Source: DASPOJ01 sp049790315 (lineage in GTDB: Bacteria > Acidobacteriota > Terriglobia > Acidiferrales > UBA7541). Taken from it: 64,000 nt of DNA. Within the stretch, counting starts at the first letter, position 1. Each line of letters opens with the position of its first letter. Shown here piece after piece: positions 41,539-50,480 of the stretch. The translations under genes and the position numbers were made by a program. The stretch lies in NCBI GenBank assembly GCA_049790315.1, contig JBAQYV010000200.1, positions 1 to 64,000 on the forward strand, read 5' to 3'. The notes under the pieces were generated by a model. That model was not told the DNA's origin and did no database searches. It saw only the letters and a program-made list of their open reading frames with translations.

Positions 41539-42273
41539 CTACTCTGAATGCGATTGCGCGAAGGGATGCCCTGGTGATTGGATCCGTTGGGAAATAAGCC
41601 ACGCCACTACATCGGTCACTTCTTTGTCCGTCATCGCTCGGCCGGGGACGTCGCGGCGCCAATCCGGCATCTGGTCGTCGGGTATGCCCACCACCGCAAT
41701 GCTGCGTAAGTCTTGTGCGCTCACGAGTGCGAGATAGGATGGGTCAGTGATCGAACCAACGCTCGCCGCACCGGCTACCGATGCTCCGTTGCCGCCGGCG
41801 CCATGGCATGTCGAGCAGAACACGCCAAATACCTGTTTTCCCAGAGCTGCATCTCCGTTGGTAGCGGGCGCGTAGGACGGAGCGTGCTGATCGTTGAGGA
41901 TTTCTGGCTGTCCCCACTGCGTCAGCATCCCCTGGACGAGATTTTCGATTTGCTGGTCCGTGAGCATACCGCCGGCATTTTTGCCGAATGCGGGCATCAA
42001 TGAGTTGGGGACGCCATTCGTCGTGATTTGCCGAAGATTGTTTCCGCCTGCCCATGCAAGATAGACGGGATTCGCCAGCGCAATGGCGGCCCCGTTTTTC
42101 CCATCGATCCCGTGGCACGCGGAGCAATTCTGCTTGTACAGCGTCGCAAAATCCAATATTTGATCTGGGCGTGGCGCCTCGGGTCCCGGTTTACCAAGCA
42201 GATGGCCGCATCCGGCCATCGGCGAGGACGCGACTACGAGAAAGATCAAAGCCGGAAGCCGGTTCTTTTTCAT
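41539..42273 (-). CDS. diheme c-type cytochrome, probable lipoprotein
   Basis: 244 residues. The N-terminal signal ends at a lipobox-like SPMAGC (Cys about 22). Two cytochrome c domains follow, with CSACH (about residue 50) and CSTCH (about 153), each with a downstream Met (SLMPAFGK and DQMPDWRR). Sits between the Rieske gene and oxidase genes and is the likely electron carrier linking cytochrome b/Rieske to the CuA site. Overlaps the upstream membrane-protein gene by 4 nt. Confidence 0.92.
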   Translation of the reverse strand: MKKNRLPALIFLVVASSPMAGCGHLLGKPGPEAPRPDQILDFATLYKQNCSACHGIDGKNGAAIALANPVYLAWAGGNNLRQITTNGVPNSLMPAFGKNAGGMLTDQQIENLVQGMLTQWGQPEILNDQHAPSYAPATNGDAALGKQVFGVFCSTCHGAGGNGASVAGAASVGSITDPSYLALVSAQDLRSIAVVGIPDDQMPDWRRDVPGRAMTDKEVTDVVAWLISQRIQSPGHPFAQSHSE

Positions 42274-43124
42274 TTCGGCTCGTCCACGCGATCGCTCTGT
42301 GATCCTTGCGTCTCAAGGCCAGCGCGCGCAACAAACGGCAGCGACTGAAATTGTGGGGTGCGGACTCGAACGTTGAGGTTGACGACAAATCCAGCTACAA
42401 GTCCAAATGCGAACTGCGAAGCGATAAACCACAACCAGTCGATTCGCTGGTCCAATAGTGGGTTCACCACTCCCAAAGTGGTGTAAAGCAATCCCGACCA
42501 TAACAGCGGCGCCACAAATCCCGCCGTTAAAATCGGCTTTTTCGGAAACATCGGTAGCATCGCTCCATAGAGCGTGCCAACCAGGAGCGATGCCAGCACG
42601 TGGATCGCTGCTGCGACAACGAGGCCGTCCATATGGAACGCACAGAGAAAGGCCGTGCTGGCGTTTCCCCATCCCACAAAAGCCGCCGCTGCGAGCAGGT
42701 TTACGGCGTACCACACGCTATGGTAGTGAATCAAGCCATAGAGAATCGCGGGCACGATCATGGCTACGCCGCCTGCAGCGCCGCCTTTAATCCCGGCAGT
42801 GATCGTGTAGGTTTCGACGGGTAACATCTTTCTATGGGAATCCCCGGCGGAAAATCGATCCACCTGTCCCCTGGTCGTCGCGATCGCAGCCACTTCTGTT
42901 GTCACCAACACTGGTTCGCGATGCTCCTGTGGCAAAACTTCTCGGAACCAGCCCACCGCGGCCCGCAGCATTAGGACCAGCCCAAGAGCGCTAACGGCCC
43001 AGTGCGTTACCGTCCCGGCCAGAATGAGTGCAATACCGAGGGCCAGCACCATCGGCCATACCGTGGGAGATGGAAGCTCCACTGCGTTCGCCGGCTCGTT
43101 GATGTTCTCTTCCTGGACGCTCAC
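42270..43124 (-). CDS. membrane protein of the respiratory operon, function unknown
   Basis: 284 residues. Two N-terminal helices (about 22-55, MVLALGIALILAGTVTHWAV and the next) resemble small oxidase subunit IV proteins. A cytoplasmic loop and then about four helices follow (GGAAGGVAMIVPAILYGLI, VNLLAAAAFVGW, VLASLLVGTLYGAMLP, FIASQFAFGLVAGFVVNL). I know no characterised family. Because it is translationally coupled to the diheme cytochrome (ATGA overlap) and lies 6 nt after oxidase subunit III, it is probably a structural or assembly component of the supercomplex. Confidence 0.75.
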   Translation of the reverse strand: MSVQEENINEPANAVELPSPTVWPMVLALGIALILAGTVTHWAVSALGLVLMLRAAVGWFREVLPQEHREPVLVTTEVAAIATTRGQVDRFSAGDSHRKMLPVETYTITAGIKGGAAGGVAMIVPAILYGLIHYHSVWYAVNLLAAAAFVGWGNASTAFLCAFHMDGLVVAAAIHVLASLLVGTLYGAMLPMFPKKPILTAGFVAPLLWSGLLYTTLGVVNPLLDQRIDWLWFIASQFAFGLVAGFVVNLNVRVRTPQFQSLPFVARAGLETQGSQSDRVDEPK

Positions 43125-43130
43125 GGCCCG

Positions 43131-43727
43131 TCACCTTCCGAGAATGTAGACAATCGTGAAGACCACGACCCACACGGCATCGACAAAGTGCCAGTACAAC
43201 GACAGCGCGTGAAAACGATCCGCGTGTTCGCGCTTTACTTTCCCCATCAACGCGAGAATCAGCGTGATGCCCAGCATCAACAGGCCGATGGTCACGTGGC
43301 TTGCATGCAGCCCGACGAGTGAATAAAAGGACGTACCGAAAAGATTGGTTTGAAGCGTGAATCCATCCTTGTAGATGAGTGTGTGCCATTCCAGGCCGGT
43401 GCCGATCATGAAAATGGATCCTAATAGCACGGTAGTTGCCAGCCACGTTTTGAACGCGATCCATTTCTCATGGCGCAGACCCTTTACGGCCTGGTGAACC
43501 GTGATGCTGCTCGATAAAAGGCAAACGGTGGTGAAAATCGGCAGCTCCAGCACCTGCCGTGGCGTGGGCCCGCTCAGGCTCTTGCCCATGTAATAGATAT
43601 AGGCGATTACGAAGATCGAGAACATTGCCGATTCGGCCGCGATCAAGCAGTAAATTCCGATCGTTCCGCGATACGGCAAAACCCACGGCTGGCCGTTCGA
43701 TTCAGCGCTGAACGGAATTGTGCTCAT
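43131..43727 (-). CDS. ctaE: cytochrome c oxidase subunit III
   Basis: 198 residues from the ATG at 43727 (upstream codons overlap subunit I and are not conserved). Five TM helices with the family's conserved Glu in LIAAESAMFSIFVIAYIYY, SSSITVHQAVKG, the helix SFYSLVGLHASHVTIGLLML, and YWHFVDAVWVVVFTIVYIL at the C terminus. The short five-helix form is typical of bacterial caa3 and quinol oxidases. It starts 13 nt after the subunit I stop. Confidence 0.95.
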   Translation of the reverse strand: MSTIPFSAESNGQPWVLPYRGTIGIYCLIAAESAMFSIFVIAYIYYMGKSLSGPTPRQVLELPIFTTVCLLSSSITVHQAVKGLRHEKWIAFKTWLATTVLLGSIFMIGTGLEWHTLIYKDGFTLQTNLFGTSFYSLVGLHASHVTIGLLMLGITLILALMGKVKREHADRFHALSLYWHFVDAVWVVVFTIVYILGR

Positions 43728-43740
43728 TGTTTTTGACCTG

Positions 43741-45429
43741 TCATTCGTATTTCCAGTCGGGATCTTCCGGATGTTTTTCGTCCCATAAGGGGCGGCGACT
43801 GCGCACGACAGGCTCCGTCGCAAAGTTATAGACCGGTGGCGGCGAGGTGGTTGCCCACTCCAGAGTCCACGCGTCCCATGGATCGTTGCCCGCGGGCTTA
43901 CCGCTGAAGGTCGAACGGATCAGGTTTATCACGAACAATATGATTGCGATTAGTTGGACGAACGCTCCGATCGTCACGATCAAATTCCAGATCTCCCATC
44001 CCCGCCCTGGCTCGTAGGTATAAATCCGCCGCGGCATTCCAAGAACTCCCGGAATGTGCATAAAGTCGAACGTGAGATGGAAACCGGCTACAAAAAGCCA
44101 GAAGTGCCACTTCCCGAGAGTTTCGCTCATCATCCGGCCGGTCATCTTTGGAAACCAGTAATAAAACGCCGCGAAGATACAGAACAGGATCGCTCCCACA
44201 ATTACGTAGTGGAAGTGCGCCACGACAAAATATGAATTGTGCAGTTGCCAATTAAACGGAGCGACCGCCAGCATGATGCCGGTCAGTCCGGCGATGAGAA
44301 ACTGAAACAGGAACGCGATGCAAAAAAGCATGGGCACGGTGAATTGAAGCTTCCCGCCCCACATGGTCGCCAACCAGTTGAAGATTTTTATGCCGGTCGG
44401 AATCCCGACAATCATGCTTGAGAGCACAAAAAATGTATTTGCGCCGGCGCCCAAACCGACCGTGAACATGTGGTGTGCCCAAACGCTCAGGCTGACAAAC
44501 CCAATGGCCACAGTCGCCGCCACCATGGCCTGATATCCGAAAATGGATTTTCGCGAAAACACGGGGATGATCTCGTTGGCAAACCCAAACGCGGGTAAGA
44601 CCAGGATGTATACCTCGGGATGGCCGAAAATCCAGAAGAAGTGCATCCAGATAATGGCCGATCCCCCGGCCTGCGTATCGAAGAAATGGCCGCCCAGAAA
44701 TCGGTCGATGAGCAGCATGATCTGCGCCGCGGACAACGGCGGAATGGCGATAAAAATCATCCCCGAGGTCACCAGCATCAGCCATACCAGTAGCGGCATT
44801 CGCGTTAGCTTCATGCCCTTGCATCGCATGCACAAGGTTGTGGTCACGATATTCAATGCCGTACCGGTCGCTCCTATGCCGCTTAACAACACGCCCAATG
44901 CCCAATAGTCGGTGCTGTTGCCTTTTGTGAACGTATTGGCTGTCAGCGGCGCGTACGCAAACCAGCCTACAAGTGGGGCGCCGCCATCCCCATAGAGCCC
45001 GTTGCCGCCAAAAAAGCTGAAGTAAAGAAGCAAGCCCCCAAATAGCGATATCCAGAAGCTAAACGCGTTCAGGCGCGGAAACGCCATATCCCGCGCGCCG
45101 ATCATCAGCGGAACCAGGTAATTGGCAAATCCGAATAGGATTGGCATGGCCACAAAGAAGATCATTGTGGTGCCATGCATTGTGAACATCTCGTTAAACA
45201 CTTGCGGCGAAAGGAATTTCGCGTCAGGAACGGCCAGTTGAATTCGCATCAGGAGTGCCTCAACCCCACCGACCGCCAAAAACACCAGGGACGAGGCGAT
45301 ATACATCAGCCCGATCTTTTTATGATCGACCGTGACGATCCAGTCGTGGACGACTTCTAGCGCCAATCGTTTTGGCGCTCGCGCGCGTGTCAGATCTAAG
45401 GTTTCGGAAATGGGTACTGAATCAGCCAT
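43741..45429 (-). CDS. ctaD: cytochrome c oxidase subunit I
   Basis: 562 residues and 12 TM helices. Heme/copper ligands: His in FTMHGTTMIFFVAMP (low-spin heme), WIFGHPEVYILVLPAFG (CuB His, K-channel Glu and cross-linked Tyr), SVWAHHMFTVG (two CuB His) and YFVVAHFHYVIVG (heme a3 and heme a His). The HPEVY motif marks an A-type oxidase. D-channel residues are present near NYLVPLMIGARDMAFPRLNAFSFW. Catalytic proton-pumping subunit that reduces O2. Second gene of the operon after subunit II. Confidence 0.97.
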   Translation of the reverse strand: MADSVPISETLDLTRARAPKRLALEVVHDWIVTVDHKKIGLMYIASSLVFLAVGGVEALLMRIQLAVPDAKFLSPQVFNEMFTMHGTTMIFFVAMPILFGFANYLVPLMIGARDMAFPRLNAFSFWISLFGGLLLYFSFFGGNGLYGDGGAPLVGWFAYAPLTANTFTKGNSTDYWALGVLLSGIGATGTALNIVTTTLCMRCKGMKLTRMPLLVWLMLVTSGMIFIAIPPLSAAQIMLLIDRFLGGHFFDTQAGGSAIIWMHFFWIFGHPEVYILVLPAFGFANEIIPVFSRKSIFGYQAMVAATVAIGFVSLSVWAHHMFTVGLGAGANTFFVLSSMIVGIPTGIKIFNWLATMWGGKLQFTVPMLFCIAFLFQFLIAGLTGIMLAVAPFNWQLHNSYFVVAHFHYVIVGAILFCIFAAFYYWFPKMTGRMMSETLGKWHFWLFVAGFHLTFDFMHIPGVLGMPRRIYTYEPGRGWEIWNLIVTIGAFVQLIAIILFVINLIRSTFSGKPAGNDPWDAWTLEWATTSPPPVYNFATEPVVRSRRPLWDEKHPEDPDWKYE

Positions 45430-45455
45430 CGATTGTTTCTCTTCTCTCGATCGAG

Positions 45456-46454
45456 TTATCGCAGCGTTATCAAATAGGACGTGACCGCGTCCAGGTCGTG
45501 ATCGTCCAGCTTCATCGCCGGCATGAGCGCGCCGGGCTTCATCGAATCTGGATTCTCAATCCATTTTCGTAGATTTTCTCGCGTGTTCGGGACGATTCCC
45601 GATGCGATGGTGTCCCGGCTCATCAAGTGCGTCAGGTCCGGTCCGAAATGCCCGGTTGCCACCGTCCCGGAAATGGTGTGGCAATTGATGCAGGCGTTCT
45701 GTTCGAAAATGGCGCGTCCCTCCGCCACGCCCGGGTCTTGCACTGCTTGCTGCTGTTGCTGCTTGACCCATCGCTGAAAATCCGCTGGGGACTGCGCATA
45801 AACGCGAAGCAGCATGTGCGCGTGTTGCAGCCCGCAATATTCCGCGCACTGTCCAAGGTAAAGGCCCGCAGTGTCCGGCTGAATCCACATTGTGTTGACG
45901 CGATTGGCAATCAGATCTGTTTTTCCCGCAAGCCGTGGCACCCAGAAACTGTGGTTCACATCCGCGGTCGAAAGCGTAAGGTAAGTCGGCATCGGATTCG
46001 TGGATTCACCGCTCACCGGCACATGCAACTCGTTGGCGGTGACGATGCCGTATTGTGGATAGCTGAATTCCCACCAGAATTGGTGCCCCACGGCGATTAC
46101 GTTCACGGCATTCGCCGGCTCACGCGTATGCTCGATTTCCAAAATAACCCGCACGGTGCTCAAGAACAGCACCATCACAATCAGAACCGGAATCACAGTC
46201 CATGACAGTTCGATCTGGTTGCTGCCGTAAACCTGTGCCGGCTCACGTCCGTTGTCGTCGGCGCGTTGCCTGAATCGAAGTACGACATAAAGCAGCAGCC
46301 CGCTCACGATCAGAAAAATACCGAGGGCGATTGCGAGCACAAATATCGAAAGGCGGAAGATGTCGTGCGCCGGTGCTGACGCTGGCGCGAAGATGTTCGG
46401 AGAATGAGCGCTCGTTTGGTACAGGCGTGAAAAAAAGCTAGTGGGATCGTTCAC
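45456..46454 (-). CDS. ctaC: cytochrome c oxidase subunit II with fused cytochrome c (caa3 type)
   Basis: 332 residues. Two TM helices (about 35-63 and 83-103) precede the CuA domain with QFWWEFSYP, VNHSFWVPRLAGKTD and the ligand set CAEYCGLQHAHM. A C-terminal class I cytochrome c (about 245-332) has CINCH and a Met in LMPAMKLDD. A Gln-rich linker (VKQQQQQAV) joins them. The start is GTG with GGGAG about 6 nt upstream. First gene of the eight-gene bc/caa3 operon. Confidence 0.95.
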   Translation of the reverse strand: MNDPTSFFSRLYQTSAHSPNIFAPASAPAHDIFRLSIFVLAIALGIFLIVSGLLLYVVLRFRQRADDNGREPAQVYGSNQIELSWTVIPVLIVMVLFLSTVRVILEIEHTREPANAVNVIAVGHQFWWEFSYPQYGIVTANELHVPVSGESTNPMPTYLTLSTADVNHSFWVPRLAGKTDLIANRVNTMWIQPDTAGLYLGQCAEYCGLQHAHMLLRVYAQSPADFQRWVKQQQQQAVQDPGVAEGRAIFEQNACINCHTISGTVATGHFGPDLTHLMSRDTIASGIVPNTRENLRKWIENPDSMKPGALMPAMKLDDHDLDAVTSYLITLR

Positions 46455-46831
46455 AGAAGCTCCCGTCCGAAACGCGGGCCGCGCGATCGCAATTGCACCG
46501 TCGCCGATGGATCGCCCTGTCGGCGCCCCGCGCTAGGTCGCCAGTGCGCTGCGCATGACGTGACTCGAAACCGGCACTGCGGATTATACGACACTCGCTT
46601 TCTTTGAGAGCCCCCCACGTGGACTCCAGCCTTTTTCGCTTCAAGACTCCGCTCCGTTGCTCATAGCACACATGCACCGGACGCCGGACGGCCTATCATC
46701 GCCCGCAACGTAACAGCCGCATCGAATTGTTCGATCGCGGCTTGAAGGAAGACCGTCCCAATTGCTAGGAGCATCACAGAAGCTTGAGAGCACAACCAGG
46801 GGCCGAAACAGTGAATTGAAGAAGGAGGAAG
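46455..46831. other. 377-nt region upstream of the respiratory operon
   Basis: No credible gene is seen. On the minus strand it holds a perfect TATAAT (46583-46588), so it probably contains the promoter of the bc/caa3 operon. The part next to tRNA-Pro shows nothing further. Confidence 0.5.
46583..46588 (-). promoter_or_regulatory. candidate -10 box for the bc/caa3 operon
   Basis: TATAAT on the minus strand, about 130 nt before the subunit II start codon. No good TTGACA-like box lies 16-18 nt upstream, so an activator-dependent promoter or chance match are both possible. Confidence 0.35.
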
Positions 46832-46908
46832 TGGTCGGGGCGTCCGGATTTGAACCGGAGGCCTCCTGCGCCCAAGGCAGGCGCGCTACCAGGCTGCGCT
46901 ACGCCCCG
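46832..46908 (-). tRNA. tRNA-Pro (TGG anticodon)
   Basis: On the minus strand: acceptor CGGGGCG/CGCCCCG, D stem GCGC/GCGC, anticodon stem CCTGC/GCAGG with loop CTTGGGC (anticodon TGG), T arm TCCGG TTCAAAT CCGGA, discriminator A and encoded CCA (46832-46834). Single tRNA gene. Confidence 0.97.
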
Positions 46909-46923
46909 ACAGATCGACTTTCA

Positions 46924-46929
46924 ATTCTA
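46924..46929 (-). promoter_or_regulatory. candidate -10 box of tRNA-Pro
   Basis: TAGAAT on the minus strand, 16 nt before the tRNA 5' end, at the spacing seen for tRNA-His in this window. The -35 region is poor. Confidence 0.35.
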
Positions 46930-47207
46930 GCGTACTTCGATAGCCCGCGACCACAGCCCGCAATTTCGATCGTGCCACCACTCATCGCGCCCGCGTTGCA
47001 AGAGTTCTTCGCCCATGGTCAATTCGACACGCGCCCGCGAATCGCTCCTCGTCTCGCATAGAAGTGGTATAAGCTTAAGTTCCCCTTCAATATTTTCGCG
47101 GGCTCTCACTTGAGCTCGCACTCGAAAACCGGCGCACGGCTACAGGCTGCCCTCTTTCAGCCTTCAGTGCCGTCACCGGAGTTGATCTTCCATTATCAAG
47201 CCGGTGC

Positions 47208-50200
47208 ATGATGACGACGAAGTCTCTTTCGAATCGCCGGGTGCAACTCGCATTTGCATGCGCCATCTTGGCGCTGATCGCTGTTGGTGCGATCTCCTAT
47301 CGTGCCATTGCCAATTCCAGTGAAAGCGATCGCTGGGTCCGCCACACGCATGAAGTTCTTGAAAATCTTAGAGGCGTGCTCGCCACAGCGCGGAATGTTG
47401 AATCGGCATACCGCGGATTCGTTCTGACCGGCAACGAATCCTATATCGCCGACTGCCTCGCCAGCATCGCGCACGTACAGCAGGACGTGGCCAGTATTGG
47501 CGACCTGACCTCGGATAACCCAGTCCAGCAGCGCCAGATTCCAATCCTGGAAAGCCTGGCCGCTCAGAATGCCCAATATGCGGAGACAATTATTTCTCTA
47601 CGGCAGGCCAGTGGCCTCCAATCCGCCGCGAATTCCATCGCGGACGGCCAGGGTCAGCAACTGATCGATCGGTTTCAGGCGGTTGTTGGCCAGATGGTCG
47701 CCGAAGAACAGCGATTGCTGGTCCTCCGAAGCGCGGACGCGGCGCGCCGTGTGCGCGACGCCAAAACCATTCTGATTGTCGGCACACTCCTTGGTCTCTT
47801 GATCACCGTCGTCGCGCTTTGGAGCGTCAATCGCGACCATTCCGCGCTCGTGCTTGCCCAGGATGCCTTGGTCGAAGGCGAAGGCCGCTTCCGCACCCTC
47901 GCAAATAACATTCCTCAATTGGCCTGGATGGCCGACGAGAAGGGCTCCATCTTCTGGTACAACGACCGCTGGTTCGATTACACCGGAACTACTCTCGCCG
48001 AAATGTCCGGCTGGGGCTGGAAGAAAGTTCATCACCCCGACCACGTCCAAGCCGCGGTCGAAAAGATTACTCGATGTTTCAAAACCGGCGAAATCTGGGA
48101 GGACACGTTTCCTCTTCGCGGTCGAGACGGCACGTACCACCTCTTCCTCTCGCGCGCCGTTCCGATCCGCGATCCGCACGGAAAAGTATTGCGTTGGTTC
48201 GGCACCAACACCGACATCACCGCCAGCGAAGAATCCGGCGCGAAGTATCGCGGCCTGCTCGAAGCCGCGCCCGACGCTATGGTAGTCGTAAATCAGCGCG
48301 GAGAAATTGTCCTCCTCAATGTCCAGGCCGAAAAGCAATTCGGCTATCATCGCGATGAACTCCTCGGCCAGAAAGTAACCAACATCATCCCCGAAGGTTT
48401 CGCCGAACGCTTGATTGCCGACGATCTCCGGTCCGCGGCCGACGCCCTCGCGCAGCAGATCGGCACCGGTATCGAACTCACAGCCCGCCGCAAAGATGGC
48501 ACCGAGTTCCCAATCGAGCTCATGCTCAGCCCGCTCGAAAACGCTGATGGAATCCTGGTCACCGCCGCCATCCGCGACATCAGCGTGCGCAAAGAAGCCG
48601 AAAGGAACCTTGCGCGCATGGAAGGCCGTTATCGCGGACTGCTCGAAGCCGCGCCCGACGCCATGATTGTCGTCAATCAGGCCGGCGAAATCGTTCTCCT
48701 CAACGTTCAAGCCGAAAAGCAATTCGGCTATCACCGCGATGAACTCGTCGGCCAAAAAGTAAAAAACATTATCCCGAAAGGTTTCGCCGAACGCCTGATC
48801 GCTGACAATCTCAGGTCCGACGAAGACGCCCTCGCGCAACAGATCGGCACCGGCATCGAACTCACCGCGTTGCGAAAAAATGGCACCGAATTTCCGATCG
48901 AAATCATGCTCAGCCCGCTGGAAAGCGCCGAAGGAATTCTGGTCACCGCCGCCATTCGCGATATCAGCGTGCGCAAAGAAGCCGAAAAGCACCTCGCGCG
49001 CATGGAGGGCCGCTATCGCGGTCTCCTCGAAGCTGCTCCCGACGCCATGGTTGTCGTGAATCCCGGCGGCGTAATTGTTCTCCTCAATGTTCAAGCCGAA
49101 AAACAATTCGGCTACAGCCGCGACGAGCTCGTCGGCCAAAGAGTGAAAAATATAATTCCCGAAGGCTTCGCCGAACGCATCATCGCCGACGGCACGCGCT
49201 CCGCCGCCGACGCCCTCGCGCAGCAGATGGGCATGGGCCTCGAACTAACCGCGCGTCGCAAGAATGGCACGAGTTTCCCGATTGAAATCATGCTCAGCCC
49301 GCTGGAAAGCGCCGATGGAATCTTGATCACCGCCGCCATTCGCGACATCACCGTGCGCAAAGCCGCGGAGAATCATCTCGCGCGCATGGAAGGCCGTTAC
49401 CGCGGCCTTCTCGAAGCCGCGCCCGACGCCATGGTTGTCGTGAATCCCACCGGAGAAATTGTTCTTCTGAATGCTCAAGCGGAGAATCAGTTCGGCTACA
49501 GCCGCGACGAACTCATTGGCCAAAAAGTTAAGAACATTATCCCCGAAGGTTTCGCCGAACGCCTCGTCGCCGATGCGCTCCGTTCCGCCGAGGACGCCCT
49601 CGCGCAGCAGATCGGCACCGGCATCGAACTCACCGCGCTGCGCAAAGACGGCACCGAATTCCCGATTGAGCTTATGCTCAGCCCGCTGGAAAGCGCCGAA
49701 GGGATTCTGGTCACCGCCGCCATCCGCGACATCACTACGCGCAGAGCAGCCGAGGCTCACCTTCTGGAAAAGGTCGACGAACTGAATCGCTCCAATGTCG
49801 AATTGGGCCAGTTCGCCTACATCGCTTCCCACGATTTGCAGGAGCCGCTGCGCATGGTCGCCAGTTATACCCAGCTTCTCTCCCGCCGCTACAAAGGAAA
49901 GCTTGACGCCGACGCCGACGAATTCATTTCTTTCGCCGTTGACGGCGCCAGCCGCATGCAGCGCCTCATTCAGGATCTCCTCACCTATTCGCGCGTCGGC
50001 ACAAAAGGCCAGGACATGCTTGATACTTCCAGCGAAGACGCGCTCAGCCAGGCGCTCATCAATCTTCGCGGTTCCATTGAAGCCAGCGGCGCTCTTGTCA
50101 CCCACGATCCCTTGCCCTCCGTCCTCGCCGACGAAATGCAACTCACGCAGTTGTTTCAGAATCTCGTCGGTAACGCCATCAAATACCAAAGCTCCGGAAT

Positions 50201-50477
50201 CCCCAGAGTGCACATCTCGGCTTCCAGTTATGGCGCGAAAAGATGGACATTTTCAGTTCAAGACAATGGACTCGGCATCGATCCACAGTACTTTGAAAGA
50301 ATTTTTGGCATGTTCCAGCGGCTCCACAAACGGGAAGAGTTCGCTGGCACCGGTATCGGCCTCGCCATCTGCAAAAAAATTGTCGAGCGCCATGGCGGTG
50401 TCATCTCCGTCGAATCACAACCAGGCCTCGGTTCCAAATTCAGCTTCGCCTTGGCCGGATCTCAGGAGAAAACATAG
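47208..50477 (+). CDS. CHASE3 multi-PAS sensor histidine kinase with four near-identical PAS units
   Basis: 1089 residues. TM1 (about 8-28), periplasmic CHASE3 domain (about 36-185, with NVESAYRGFVLTGNESYI), TM2 (about 188-208), a PAS_3-like domain (about 219-335, FRTLANNIPQLAWMADEKGSIFWYNDRW). Then come four tandem PAS units of exactly 128 residues each (about 344-855, each opening YRGLLEAAPDAM), HisKA with phospho-acceptor His875 in IASHDLQEPLRM, and HATPase_c with NAIKYQ, DNGLGID and GTGIGLAICKK. The kinase core is of the cyanobacterial-phytochrome type that partners with Rcp-like single-domain regulators, and three follow directly. The signal is unknown; CHASE3 senses extracytoplasmic cues. 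Confidence 0.95.
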   Translation: MMTTKSLSNRRVQLAFACAILALIAVGAISYRAIANSSESDRWVRHTHEVLENLRGVLATARNVESAYRGFVLTGNESYIADCLASIAHVQQDVASIGDLTSDNPVQQRQIPILESLAAQNAQYAETIISLRQASGLQSAANSIADGQGQQLIDRFQAVVGQMVAEEQRLLVLRSADAARRVRDAKTILIVGTLLGLLITVVALWSVNRDHSALVLAQDALVEGEGRFRTLANNIPQLAWMADEKGSIFWYNDRWFDYTGTTLAEMSGWGWKKVHHPDHVQAAVEKITRCFKTGEIWEDTFPLRGRDGTYHLFLSRAVPIRDPHGKVLRWFGTNTDITASEESGAKYRGLLEAAPDAMVVVNQRGEIVLLNVQAEKQFGYHRDELLGQKVTNIIPEGFAERLIADDLRSAADALAQQIGTGIELTARRKDGTEFPIELMLSPLENADGILVTAAIRDISVRKEAERNLARMEGRYRGLLEAAPDAMIVVNQAGEIVLLNVQAEKQFGYHRDELVGQKVKNIIPKGFAERLIADNLRSDEDALAQQIGTGIELTALRKNGTEFPIEIMLSPLESAEGILVTAAIRDISVRKEAEKHLARMEGRYRGLLEAAPDAMVVVNPGGVIVLLNVQAEKQFGYSRDELVGQRVKNIIPEGFAERIIADGTRSAADALAQQMGMGLELTARRKNGTSFPIEIMLSPLESADGILITAAIRDITVRKAAENHLARMEGRYRGLLEAAPDAMVVVNPTGEIVLLNAQAENQFGYSRDELIGQKVKNIIPEGFAERLVADALRSAEDALAQQIGTGIELTALRKDGTEFPIELMLSPLESAEGILVTAAIRDITTRRAAEAHLLEKVDELNRSNVELGQFAYIASHDLQEPLRMVASYTQLLSRRYKGKLDADADEFISFAVDGASRMQRLIQDLLTYSRVGTKGQDMLDTSSEDALSQALINLRGSIEASGALVTHDPLPSVLADEMQLTQLFQNLVGNAIKYQSSGIPRVHISASSYGAKRWTFSVQDNGLGIDPQYFERIFGMFQRLHKREEFAGTGIGLAICKKIVERHGGVISVESQPGLGSKFSFALAGSQEKT
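48237..49772 (+). repeat. four tandem 384-bp PAS-coding repeats
   Basis: The anchor CGCGG before CTGCTCGAA-type sequence recurs at 48249, 48633, 49017 and 49401, a constant 384-nt period (128 codons) with no indels. Units share long identical runs at the protein level (for example LLEAAPDAM, EIVLLN, GQKV-NIIP-GFAER, RDI). Differences include HRDEL in units 1-2 against SRDEL in 3-4, and GTGIEL in 1, 2 and 4 against GMGLEL in 3. This is an in-gene tandem amplification. Confidence 0.95.
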
Positions 50478-50480
50478 ATC

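Noticed and set aside
46438..46677. Minus-strand frame overlapping the ctaC start
   Set aside because: Arg-rich, no ribosome site, and it overlaps the supported GTG start of ctaC and a likely promoter.
48237..49772. CRISPR or minisatellite interpretation of the periodic repeat
   Set aside because: The unit is 384 bp, in frame and encodes complete PAS domains; there are no spacers.
47598..50213. Two long minus-strand frames (513 and 322 codons) with internal repeats opposite the PAS kinase
   Set aside because: Their repeats are merely the antisense of the four PAS units; no start signal and no independent evidence.
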